A DNA stretch of 49,371 bases. Source: an uncultured Phascolarctobacterium sp. GTDB taxonomy: Bacteria; Bacillota; Negativicutes; Acidaminococcales; Acidaminococcaceae. Both the position numbers and the translations under genes were made by a program. How positions within the stretch are numbered: position 1 is the first letter of the stretch; every line of letters begins with the position of its first letter. Where the stretch lies: assembly GCA_900544885.1 (NCBI GenBank), contig UQWU01000005.1, positions 1 to 49,371 on the forward strand. Reading direction: 5' to 3'. The notes below the pieces were generated by a model. The model was not told the origin of the DNA and made no database searches. It saw nothing but the letters and a program-made list of their open reading frames with translations. This document shows, in pieces, positions 24,695 to 33,700 of this stretch.

Positions 24695-26086
24695 TTATTC
24701 TTCAGAAATACCTGCTTCTTTGACAAAAGCGGTATCCTTAGCCGCTGCTTTTTCTTCAGCCAAATGTTTTTGGTAAGCTTTAGTTTCAGCAACGATAACA
24801 CCGGTCAAGGCCAACAGAGCAACCAAGTTAGGAATAGCCATCAAACCATTAACGATATCAGCTAAAATCCAGATTTCTTCTAATTTCATGAACGGACCTA
24901 CAGCAATCAGACCGATGAAGATTAAACGATAAGGCATAATTGCTTTAACGCCGAAAAGATATTCAACGCAACGTTCACCATAATAGTTCCAACCTAAGAT
25001 AGTAGTGAAAGCAAACAGCACCAGACCTACCATCAAAATTAAGGATCCCCATTCAGGGAAAGCCATGGTGAAAGCAGATTCAGTCATTGCCGCACCATTT
25101 AAAGGACCACACCAAACACCGCTAACGGTTAAGGTCAAGCCGGTTAAAGTACAAATAACAATAGTATCAATGAAAGTACCGGTCATAGAAATCAAACCTT
25201 GTTCAGCAGGCCATTTAGTTTTAGCAGCTGCAGCAACAATCGGAGCAGAGCCTAAACCGGATTCATTGGAGAATACACCGCGAGCAACACCATTACGCAT
25301 AGCCATCATAACAGTTGCACCCAAAAAGCCGCCTTGAGCAGCAGAAGGAGTGAAGGCATCACGCAGTACAGTAGCGATAGCAGCGGGAACTTGGTCAGCA
25401 AAGGTAAACAGAACACCAAGAGTAGTAACGACGTACAACAGAGCCATAGCAGGAACAACTTTGCCTGCAACAGTAGCGATAGATTTTAAACCGCCGATGG
25501 TAACAGCAGTTACCATGATAGTCAGAACAATACCGGTGTAGATTACCGGGATACCTGCGGAAATGCGGGTAATTTCAACAATGGAGTTTACTTGAGCAAA
25601 GGTACCGATGCCGAAGTAAGCACACAAGATACCGAAGATAGCAAAGATTACTGCCAACGGTTTGTAAGCTTTACCCAGACCATTTTCGATGTAGTACATC
25701 GGACCGCCGGAAATATTGCCGTTAGCATCTACGGTACGATATTTTACAGCCAAAACGCCTTCAGCATATTTAGTTGCCATACCGAAGAAAGCAGCCAGCC
25801 ACATCCAGAACAAGGCACCGGGACCACCTGCTTTAATAGCAGTAGCAACACCGACAATGTTACCTGTACCTACAGTTGCAGCTAAAGCAGTGCATAATGC
25901 TTTAAAGCTGTTAACATCACCATCACCGTCATTTTTTGCTTTAAAAATCAGTTTTAAAGCCGTGCCTAAATTGAACACCTGCAAGAAGCGTAAACGGAAA
26001 GTCAGCCATAAACCAGTACCGACTAATAATAACAATAAAGGTGGACCCCAAACAAAACCATCAACTGCGTTCAAAATTTCCAACAT
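24695..26086 (-). CDS. Sodium:alanine/glycine symporter (AGCS family)
   Basis: 463-residue inner-membrane Na+-coupled amino acid importer with about 10-11 helices. Family signatures include FKALCTALAATVGTGNIVGVA, AGGPGALFWMWLAAFFGMATKYAEG, GGPMYYIENG and GVFSNESGLGSAPI. ATG 26086 has GGAGATG upstream. The gene is preceded by a tandem glycine riboswitch and terminator, so glycine is the likely substrate; alanine cannot be excluded. Confidence 0.95.
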   Translation of the reverse strand: MLEILNAVDGFVWGPPLLLLLVGTGLWLTFRLRFLQVFNLGTALKLIFKAKNDGDGDVNSFKALCTALAATVGTGNIVGVATAIKAGGPGALFWMWLAAFFGMATKYAEGVLAVKYRTVDANGNISGGPMYYIENGLGKAYKPLAVIFAIFGILCAYFGIGTFAQVNSIVEITRISAGIPVIYTGIVLTIMVTAVTIGGLKSIATVAGKVVPAMALLYVVTTLGVLFTFADQVPAAIATVLRDAFTPSAAQGGFLGATVMMAMRNGVARGVFSNESGLGSAPIVAAAAKTKWPAEQGLISMTGTFIDTIVICTLTGLTLTVSGVWCGPLNGAAMTESAFTMAFPEWGSLILMVGLVLFAFTTILGWNYYGERCVEYLFGVKAIMPYRLIFIGLIAVGPFMKLEEIWILADIVNGLMAIPNLVALLALTGVIVAETKAYQKHLAEEKAAAKDTAFVKEAGISEE

Positions 26087-26132
26087 ACTTAATACATCTC
26101 CTTTAAAATTTAACGAACAAATTTAAGTAAAT

Positions 26133-26167
26133 AAAAAAACCAGAGTATCACAAAACTACTCTGGTTT
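26133..26167 (-). terminator. Terminator of the glycine riboswitch expression platform
   Basis: Minus strand AAACCAGAGTA (complement 26157-26167) pairs with TACTCTGGTTT (complement 26137-26147), then TTTTTTT. It lies between the aptamers and the symporter start, so it is the likely switch point. Confidence 0.85.
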
Positions 26168-26204
26168 AAAAAGTCAATGGTATATGAGGGGTTATTAAAA
26201 ATAC

Positions 26205-26399
26205 CCACACATAAGCTAGCTCCGTCCTTTGGCCTGAGAGATAAGGATATGTAATATATCCGTGCACCTTCGGCGCCCATTCAAGGGACTCTCCAGAGTT
26301 GTGTCAGCATACGGTTCCGCTTTTCAAATTAAAAGCACCTGAGAGTTTTGCTCCTTCGGTAGGCAGTGCCTTCTCCCATATACGTCATCCACTCAATAT
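26205..26399 (-). promoter_or_regulatory. Tandem glycine riboswitch
   Basis: Minus-strand RNA leader with two aptamers. Aptamer 1 (about 26311-26399) has GGGAGA, GGCACTGCC, ACCGAAGGAGCAAAACTCTC and AGGTGC. Aptamer 2 (about 26205-26310) has GGAGAGTCC, GGCGCCGAAGGTGCA, CTTATCTCTCAGGC and AAAGGAC. GCCGAAGG/ACCGAAGG and CTCTCAGG are the hallmarks of the class. The order aptamer 1, aptamer 2, terminator, AGCS gene fits known glycine-sensing symporter leaders; the direction of control is not readable from the sequence. Confidence 0.93.
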
Positions 26400-26414
26400 T
26401 TACTTATGTGCGTT

Positions 26415-26442
26415 ATTATAGCACAGTTATTAAATTTTGCAA
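26415..26442 (-). promoter_or_regulatory. Promoter of the glycine riboswitch-symporter transcript
   Basis: Minus strand TTGCAA (26437-26442), 16-nt spacer, TATAAT (26415-26420) preceded by TGC (extended -10); start near 26408. Confidence 0.8.
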
Positions 26443-26540
26443 GTCTTTTTTATAAATTTTTCTAAATTAAATCAAAAATGCTTCAAAGTATACAAATTTA
26501 ACACTTTTTCAGCTTTTCTACGCTATTTATGTTTATACAG

Positions 26541-28124
26541 TTATCTTGTAAGAATTATCCATCTGCCATCATTTTCCGAAACCTTAAAACGAATCTTCTC
26601 CTGACGTAAAAAGCCCTCCAGTTTGTCATCACGCACTACTACACAATGATAGGGATTTTTTTCTAAAGTAGTATAAGGCATAACATTTTTACTGCTCCAG
26701 GAATAACTTTTGGGAATATACTTAGCTACATCTTTCTTATGAACTAAGTAGACAATCTTCGCTTTACTATAGAAAACGGCCGATGTAGGATATTTACCAT
26801 AGAGGGCAATTTCAGCCACCTGTTTTTTATACAGCAATTCACCTAAATCCTTGGCAGAACGTTTTTCTGTCAGCGGTAAGGCTATACTCTGAATCAAAGC
26901 CAAATAGAAAACCAAGCAGAAAACACTTATGCCATAGACATATTTTTCTGTATATAAATACAAACCATAATAGAGCATAATATCGACAATAACGCTCAAG
27001 GGCAATAAAAATAAAGTATCAGTTACCAGCTTGCCTTTGCCTACTAAAACCCAGGCTACGATTAATAAAAGAGCAATAAAGCCACCGACAAAAAACTTGT
27101 ATTTATTATTAAAGCATTTATTACCATATTTATCAGCAATATGAGCAAAGATAAGCACCGCCGGAAAAAGCAAAGGATAGGTATAAGTAATATACTTCGT
27201 TGCCATGCATTGGAAAAAGAAGAATACTACTGCCGCCCATAACAGTAAAAAGCGTTCTCTTTCAGCCAGCTTAAAATTACGCTCCTTATAACGCTTGTAA
27301 ACAATCCAAGGTACTAAGCCTACCCACGGGAACAGAGCCAAAGCATTTACCATAGTATAATAATAAATGACATTATCACGGGGATGCTCGGATACTGTAG
27401 CACGCAAAAAGTTATGAGTACCAAAAAAAGTACCTATAAAATCGCTGCCATGAATCTGATACATACCTATATACCAAGGCAGAGCCACCAGTGCATACAA
27501 TAACAGGCCACTAATTAGCCTGCAACGCTTCAAAACATGCCAATCACGCTGCCAAAGCAAAAACAAGGTAATAATCAAGCCCGGTAGCAGTGTACCGATT
27601 GGACCTTTTGTTAAAACAGCCATAGCTGCACTGATATACATCAGATACCAATCCACAGCTTTATTTTCCCGATAGCCTAAATAGAAAAACAACAACGTCG
27701 CGCTGAAAAAGAAAAATAAAACGGAATCAGTAATAATCGACTTACTGATGAGAAAAAATTCTACACTGGTAAGCAGCATCACTCCACTGATAAAACCTGT
27801 ACGCTCGTTATATAATCTTTTTCCTGCATAGCAAATCAGACCTAAGGCCAGTAAACCGAAAACACCGGGAAAAAACCTGGCACCGAATTCCGTAAAGCCA
27901 AAAAGCTTAAAACCCAAAGCTGTCAGCCAATAAAACATAATTGGTTTATCGTACCAATAACGGCCGTAAATCTGTGGTGACATCCAATCACCGCTCAAGA
28001 CCATTTCTTTCGCTGTTAACGCATAATTAGATTCTACGCTATCGGTAATTAATAAATTCCCATTATTGAAAAACAGTAATAATATGGCTAGCACCCAAAA
28101 AACCAACCAATACTTTTTCTGCAT
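26541..28124 (-). CDS. ArnT-like GT39 glycosyltransferase (lipid A/envelope modification)
   Basis: 527-residue inner-membrane protein with about 11-12 helices. The N-terminal periplasmic loop ITDSVESNYALTAKEMVLSGDWMSPQ, then YDKPIMFYWLTALGFKLFG, then GARFFPGVFG, matches the ArnT/PMT pattern (acidic motif, SGDW, KP, R in the next helix). ArnT moves 4-amino-4-deoxy-L-arabinose from undecaprenyl phosphate to lipid A; related GT39 enzymes use other lipid-linked sugars, so the donor is not settled. ATG 28124 has GAGGGG 7 nt upstream. It lies 86 bp after the histidine kinase gene, with a PmrA-box-like repeat in the gap. Confidence 0.8.
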   Translation of the reverse strand: MQKKYWLVFWVLAILLLFFNNGNLLITDSVESNYALTAKEMVLSGDWMSPQIYGRYWYDKPIMFYWLTALGFKLFGFTEFGARFFPGVFGLLALGLICYAGKRLYNERTGFISGVMLLTSVEFFLISKSIITDSVLFFFFSATLLFFYLGYRENKAVDWYLMYISAAMAVLTKGPIGTLLPGLIITLFLLWQRDWHVLKRCRLISGLLLYALVALPWYIGMYQIHGSDFIGTFFGTHNFLRATVSEHPRDNVIYYYTMVNALALFPWVGLVPWIVYKRYKERNFKLAERERFLLLWAAVVFFFFQCMATKYITYTYPLLFPAVLIFAHIADKYGNKCFNNKYKFFVGGFIALLLIVAWVLVGKGKLVTDTLFLLPLSVIVDIMLYYGLYLYTEKYVYGISVFCLVFYLALIQSIALPLTEKRSAKDLGELLYKKQVAEIALYGKYPTSAVFYSKAKIVYLVHKKDVAKYIPKSYSWSSKNVMPYTTLEKNPYHCVVVRDDKLEGFLRQEKIRFKVSENDGRWIILTR

Positions 28125-28192
28125 AGAAAAACCCCTCTCTATTATTTTAAGCATAGTATATAACTTCTATCTTAATGAATAATGAAGAGGGG

Positions 28193-28209
28193 ATTAAGTT
28201 TAAATTAAG
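28193..28209 (-). promoter_or_regulatory. PmrA-box-like direct repeat upstream of the ArnT-like gene
   Basis: Minus strand CTTAAT (28204-28209), TTAAA (28199-28203), CTTAAT (28193-28198): two identical half sites at an 11-bp period, as OmpR-family regulators need. It equals the published enterobacterial PmrA consensus (C/T)TTAA(T/G)-N5-(C/T)TTAA(T/G). A possible -10, TAAGAT (28169-28174), lies 18 nt downstream; another, TATACT, is at 28155-28160. Function is inferred. Confidence 0.6.
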
Positions 28210-28210
28210 T

Positions 28211-29509
28211 TTATTGTTTTTTCCAAGGTAGATGTACCTTAAAAATAGTGCCACAGGGCTTATTATCTTTTACCTCAATCACACCATGATACATTTTCAC
28301 TAGCAGCATAGCCAAGGACAGCCCTAAGCCAAAACCGCCTTGACTGCGGCTTCTAGCCTTATCTACTCGATAAAAACGTTCAAAGATTTTCTTCTTATCC
28401 TCATCAGCAATACCGATACCTTCATCATGTACTTCTAGCAATACATCATGCTGCGTAGCTTTTACCAATAAGGTAATATGTGTTTTTTCTGGAGAATATT
28501 TTATTGCATTATCTAAAAGAATAATAATTAAACTTTGTAGATGACTTTCAGCTGCTTGCAAATGTATGCCCTCTGCAATAGCCTGAGTCAACACAATATG
28601 TTTCGATTTTGCTAGCAAAGCCATTTCCTGACCTATTTTCTTGGCCAGGGAGCTGACATCTATATCAGTATTATTATTCGGTTCAAACTCCTGCACTTCA
28701 TTACGTGCCAGTTGCATCAGCATTTCTACCAACTTGCTCATTCGTTTGATTTCACTTTGCAACATCTCGATAGATTCTTTTACAAAACTGCTGTAATGGC
28801 TGTCAGTATCTATTTTCATAGCATCCACAGCTAGACGCATTACTGACAACGGCGTACGCATTTCGTGGGAAGCATCCGCAGTAAAACGCTTCTGCTGCTC
28901 GTACATCTGACTTATAGGACGCATATTGACACCTGCCAGCCAATAAGAAAACATACAGGCACCTATAAATAAAATCAACGCAATACAGAACAGCATGAAC
29001 AACGTCTTATAGGCAGCTGTATAGTAGAATTGGATATTCTTAAACATATAGAGCTTACCTATTTCACCATGATTATCATTAACATTAATCACCGCTGCCA
29101 AATAACGGTAGCGTGTATTAGAAGGCTCCGTTTCATCGCCATGCATACGTAATAAACGTGTAGAATCAGGTTGCTCAGGCCAATCCTGCTGATGACGACG
29201 CAACGCACGTCCCGGTCCGGCACTGCCCAGCTGATCTAAAATAACTGTTTTTCCGTCCTGAGCGACAAAATAAGCCAGCATACTGCCATCACGCAGAGAA
29301 GTAGTCGAGCAAGGTTTTTCGCCGCTTGCTAGCCATTCCTCCGCCTCATGATAAACCTGGGCTACTAATTCCTTTTTTTCGTGGCTGATAATTTCAAACC
29401 AGATAAAGCTGTACGCAGTCGCTACAATTAAAAGAATAATAACACCAAAAATCATCATATACACGAATGTCAGTCGACGGCGTAAATGTTCAAATGGCTC
29501 ATTCCACAT
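28211..29509 (-). CDS. Sensor histidine kinase (OmpR-partner type)
   Basis: 432 residues. Membrane helices at about 16-38 and 168-191 flank a periplasmic domain of about 130 residues, not recognised. The dimerisation/phosphoacceptor box is ADASHEMRTPLSVMRL (His215). The ATPase domain has LLDNAIKYSPE (N box), DEGIGIADEDKKKIFERFYR (G1/F) and GGFGLGLSLA (G2). The stretch between helix 2 and the H box is short for a full HAMP domain. It overlaps the response regulator gene by 11 bp, so they form one transcript; the ArnT-like gene follows. Confidence 0.94.
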   Translation of the reverse strand: MWNEPFEHLRRRLTFVYMMIFGVIILLIVATAYSFIWFEIISHEKKELVAQVYHEAEEWLASGEKPCSTTSLRDGSMLAYFVAQDGKTVILDQLGSAGPGRALRRHQQDWPEQPDSTRLLRMHGDETEPSNTRYRYLAAVINVNDNHGEIGKLYMFKNIQFYYTAAYKTLFMLFCIALILFIGACMFSYWLAGVNMRPISQMYEQQKRFTADASHEMRTPLSVMRLAVDAMKIDTDSHYSSFVKESIEMLQSEIKRMSKLVEMLMQLARNEVQEFEPNNNTDIDVSSLAKKIGQEMALLAKSKHIVLTQAIAEGIHLQAAESHLQSLIIILLDNAIKYSPEKTHITLLVKATQHDVLLEVHDEGIGIADEDKKKIFERFYRVDKARSRSQGGFGLGLSLAMLLVKMYHGVIEVKDNKPCGTIFKVHLPWKKQ

Positions 29510-30164
29510 AATAACCTACTCCGCGCATAGTTTTAATCAATTCCTCATCGTTGAGCTTTGCAATCTTTTTACGCAGCATACGGATATGCACATCCAGATT
29601 ATTTTCCGTAACATCACTGTCGATACCCCAAATACGTTCCTGTAATACCTCTCGCGGCATAATCTGTCCCTTATTACGTAACAGCAGCTCTAATAATTTA
29701 TATTCTCGCGGGCGTAGCTCCACACGTTTTTCGCCATAAGCCAAGCAATAAGTACCCTCCTCTAAGATGTACTTGCCATAACACAAATTATCAGCACTAT
29801 ATTGTCCTTGACGACGGCATAAGGCCTGCAAGCGTGCTACCAGCTCCGGCATTTCAAAAGGCTTTACAAGGTAGTCATCGGCACCGGCATTAAGACCCTG
29901 CACCTTATCAGCAGTAGAATCCTTAGCTGTCAACATCAATATTTTCCCCTGATATTCCTCATCACGTAATCTTTTACATAAATCAATACCGCTGAGCCTA
30001 GGCATCATCCAATCTAAAATCAAGACATCGTAGCCATCACTATAAACACTATCATAAGCAGCTTCACCATCCTGCACCCAAGTAGTATTGATGTTCTGCT
30101 TTTTCAGCAGCATGCTCAATAATTTACCTAAGTTTAAATCATCCTCAGCCAATAAAACCTTCAT
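29499..30164 (-). CDS. OmpR/PhoB-family response regulator
   Basis: About 221 residues. Receiver domain with acidic pair AEDD near the start, phosphoacceptor Asp51 in VLILDWMMP, Thr/Lys in MLTAKD. The C-terminal winged helix carries LRPREYKLLELLLRNKGQIM and ENNLDVHIRMLRKKI. ATG 30164 is chosen, with GAGGTG 6-7 nt upstream; the in-frame GTG at 30173 is part of that motif. It resembles QseB/PmrA/CzcR-type regulators. An extended -10 (TGGTATCAT, about 30210-30218) may drive the operon. Confidence 0.93.
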   Translation of the reverse strand: MKVLLAEDDLNLGKLLSMLLKKQNINTTWVQDGEAAYDSVYSDGYDVLILDWMMPRLSGIDLCKRLRDEEYQGKILMLTAKDSTADKVQGLNAGADDYLVKPFEMPELVARLQALCRRQGQYSADNLCYGKYILEEGTYCLAYGEKRVELRPREYKLLELLLRNKGQIMPREVLQERIWGIDSDVTENNLDVHIRMLRKKIAKLNDEELIKTMRGVGYYVE

Positions 30165-30251
30165 GGAGTTCACCTCATCTCTATTGCCAATACTCTTACT
30201 ATGTATATGATACCATATTACAGTTTATTTTCCTTATATGAAATTTACATG

Positions 30252-30285
30252 AAAAAACAGCCGCCATACTAAGTATAGCAGCTGT
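30252..30285 (-). terminator. Terminator after the 129-residue protein gene
   Basis: Minus strand ACAGCTGCTATAC pairs with GTATGGCGGCTGT (13 bp with two G-U), 3-nt loop, TTTTTT tail. Confidence 0.85.
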
Positions 30286-30290
30286 GTAAA

Positions 30291-30680
30291 TTATTTATAG
30301 CTATTTAATTCTACGAGCAATTCGCCATAGATACCCTTAGCATTCGCCAGCATAATGTTAATAGCCCAAACATTATTGCCTACATCATCCTGAGTACGAT
30401 TAGCCTGCAACGGATGCTTTGCTGCAGTATAACGCAGAATCCCCTCTGCTTCCAATACTAGATACATGTCGGCACGTTTAAAGGCTTCTAAACCTTTATC
30501 AGAAAACATTACTGTAAGCATCAGCATGTCATCCATACGCCAGCATTCCAGACGATATTTGCGTCCGTCACTTAAAACACCGTTTTTATAGCCTACATCC
30601 ATCACACCATCTTCATCAGGCTCGTACGGAGAAGGAGTATAATCAACGCGGCAGGGAACAGGAAATTTTTTGCTTAACAT
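30291..30680 (-). CDS. Conserved-looking cytoplasmic protein downstream of rpoC, function unknown
   Basis: 129 residues, no signal peptide or membrane helix; I do not recognise a domain. The N-terminal half has FPVPCRVDYTPSPYEPDEDGVMDVGY, followed by alternating strands (YRLECWRMDDMLMLTVMFSD, ADMYLVLEAEGIL) and a C-terminal VWAINIMLANAKGIYGELLVELN. The pattern suggests a compact alpha/beta or beta-sandwich fold. AAGGAG lies well placed before ATG 30680. It follows rpoC by 61 bp, with a terminator between, so it receives at most read-through from rpoBC. Confidence 0.7.
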   Translation of the reverse strand: MLSKKFPVPCRVDYTPSPYEPDEDGVMDVGYKNGVLSDGRKYRLECWRMDDMLMLTVMFSDKGLEAFKRADMYLVLEAEGILRYTAAKHPLQANRTQDDVGNNVWAINIMLANAKGIYGELLVELNSYK

Positions 30681-30692
30681 CTTGTTGCTCCT

Positions 30693-30729
30693 TAAAAAGA
30701 AGGCACCCCAGGAATAATCTGAGGTGCCT
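30693..30729 (-). terminator. Terminator after rpoC
   Basis: Minus strand AGGCACCTCAG pairs with CTGGGGTGCCT (11 positions, one mismatch or G-U), then TCTTTTT. It separates rpoBC from the following gene. Confidence 0.8.
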
Positions 30730-30741
30730 CATAATGCTTAA

Positions 30742-33700
30742 TTATTGTTCGGATTTATCCGGATCTGCGTCAGTGGAGGTAACTTCCGCCTGAGGCACAT
30801 TGTATTTTACTTTGATATCACGATAACGGCTCATGCCAGTGCCGGCAGGAATCAGCTTACCAATGATAACGTTTTCTTTAAGACCGAGCAACGGGTCAAC
30901 TTTACCTTTAATTGCAGCATCTGTAAGAACACGAGTGGTTTCTTGGAAGGAAGCTGCAGACAGGAAGGAGTCGGTAGCCAAAGAAGCTTTGGTAATACCC
31001 AGCAGGATAGGACGACCTTCAGCAGGCTCTTTGCCAGCTTCGATCATTTCTGCATTCTGCTCTTCGAATTCTGCTACATCAACATATTCACCAGGCAGCA
31101 TTGTAGTATCACCGGATTCTTCAATGCGAACCTTACGCATCATTTGACGTACCATTACTTCGATATGTTTACTGTTGATATCTACACCCTGAGATTTGTA
31201 AACGCCAACTACTTGGGATACCAGGTAACGTTGGGTTGCTTTTACGCCGCTGATGCGCAATACATCATGAGGATTCAGAGAACCTTCAGTCAGACGGTCG
31301 CCTTTTTCCAGAACTTCGCCTTCGGTTACAGCCAGTTTAGCGCCGTAAGGAATGCTATATTCTTGACCAAGACCGTCATCACCGGTTACGATAACGCGAC
31401 GGCTGCCGTTTTCATCAATGATATGAACGGAACCTGCATTTTCGGTCAGGATGCCAGGATGTTTAGGTTTACGTGCTTCGAACAATTCTTCGACACGCGG
31501 CAGACCTTGAGTGATATCGTCACCGCCTGCAACACCGCCGGTATGGAAGGTACGCATGGTCAGCTGAGTACCAGGTTCACCGATGGATTGTGCAGCGATA
31601 GTGCCGACTGCTTCACCAACATCAACATTTTTGCCGGTTGCCAGGTTGCGGCCATAGCATTTACGGCAAACACCGTATTTAGATTTACAGGTCAGGACAC
31701 TGCGGATTCTAACTTTTTCACGCAGCTGGCAGATACGTTCTGCCATCGGTTCGGTAACATATTCGTTGATATGATAGAGAACTTCGCCGTTTTCGTCCAG
31801 AATATCTTCAGCCAGGTTACGGCCGATGATACGGTCATGCAGGGATTCGATAATGGTTTGTTTCTTTTTACCTTCGGTAATAGCTTCAACTTCAATGCCA
31901 ACGATTTCATTATTGCGGATACGCATTTCTTTAACAGTACCGTCTGCCAGAATTGCGTCAATAATTGCTTCAGTCATCTTGTCGCCGGCTTTAACAAATA
32001 TATGTCCTTCGCCGTTAACAATATCAGCAGCAACCTCTTTATCATTGAAGTTGTGCATCATAGCTTCTTTCAAAGCATCATGAGCAAATTTTTCGCTGAT
32101 GTTGATACGTACAGTTTCAACTTCTTCACCGTTCAGGTCTTCGTTGGAATAGAGTTTGATTTCTTCGATATGAGCGTCATTGAGTTTGTTCAGCAGTTCT
32201 TCAGTAATAGCAGTATCTGCTTCAGCAACTAAGTTGCCTTCTGCATCCATTACGCCGGAAGCCAGAACGCGTCCCAGAACTCTCTCTTTGATTTTGTTTT
32301 GGCTTGCACCAAGAACATTTTTGCTCAAACGGTTACGTTCTTTAACCAGATTCATGCCGATGATATCGCAGTCATCTTCACGAACGATTACATCTTGAGC
32401 AACGTCTACCAGACGACGGGTCAGGTAACCGGAGTCAGCGGTACGCAGAGCGGTATCGGCCAAACCTTTACGAGCACCATGAGAAGAAATGAAGTATTCC
32501 AAAATGGTTAAGCCTTCACGGAAGTTTGCTTTGATAGGACGGTCAATGATACGACCGGAAGGATCGGCCATCAAACCACGCATACCAGCCAACTGACGAA
32601 TCTGCTGGGTGTTACCACGCGCACCGGAGTCAGCCATCATATATACGGAGTTGAATTTATCCATGGTGGTTGCCATCAGTTTTTCAGTAACTTTATCAGT
32701 TGCTTCATTCCACAGCTCGATAACTTTACGATAACGTTCATCAGGACTCATTAAACCACGACGGAATAAACGTTCAACCTTATCGACTTCTTTTTCTGTT
32801 GCGTCCAGGATTTGTTGTTTTTCAGCAGGAATCTTGATATCGGAAGTTGCAATGGAAATACCTGCTTTACAAGCATTGTCATAACCCATTTTCTTAACAA
32901 TATCCAGAATTTCAGCAGTACGCAGGTTGCCGTACAATTTGTGTGCTTTAGCAACCAGTTTACCTAATTCTTTCTTGTTAATCAATTTGCCCAGATGCCA
33001 TTCTTCTTTGCCGTTTGCGTCTTTTTCTTTATGGAAATAACGCATTTCCAAAGGCAGCTCGCCATTGAAAATAGTATTGCCGACAGTAGTAGTTACCAAA
33101 GACAAACCTTCATTGCTTTCTTCTTCGAAGATTTCGCTGTTCGGAATATATACTTTAATTAAAGCCTGCAGGTCAACTGCATGGTGGAAATAAGCCAATT
33201 GAGCTTCGTTTACGCTGCTGAAGCGTTTGCCTTCACCTTTAGCGCCTTCTTTAACAATGGTCAGATAGTAGGAGCCTAATACCATATCCTGTGTAGGAAC
33301 AGCAACAGGTTTACCATCTTTCGGTGCCAGGATATTGTTTACAGACATCATCAGCATACGTGCTTCTGCTTGAGCTTCAACAGACAGAGGCAGATGGACA
33401 GCCATCTGGTCACCGTCGAAGTCGGCGTTGTATGCAGTACATACCAACGGATGCAGTTTAATAGCACGGCCTTCGGACAGGATAGGTTCGAAAGCTTGGA
33501 TACCAAGTCTATGCAGAGTCGGTGCACGGTTCAACAATACAGGATGTTCTTTGATAACCTCTTCCAAAACGTCCCAAACAACGTTAGTAGCACGTTCTAC
33601 CATGCGTTTAGCACTCTTAATATTGCTAGCAGCACCGCTGTTTACTAAACGTTTCATAACGAAAGGTTTGAACAGTTCCAAAGCCATTTCTTTCGGCAGG

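Noticed and set aside
30745..32232. Long plus-strand open frame (about 495 codons) opposite rpoC
   Set aside because: Lies fully antisense to conserved rpoC; composition (Phe/Asn/Asp/Thr-rich) is that of an antisense shadow, with no ribosome binding site.
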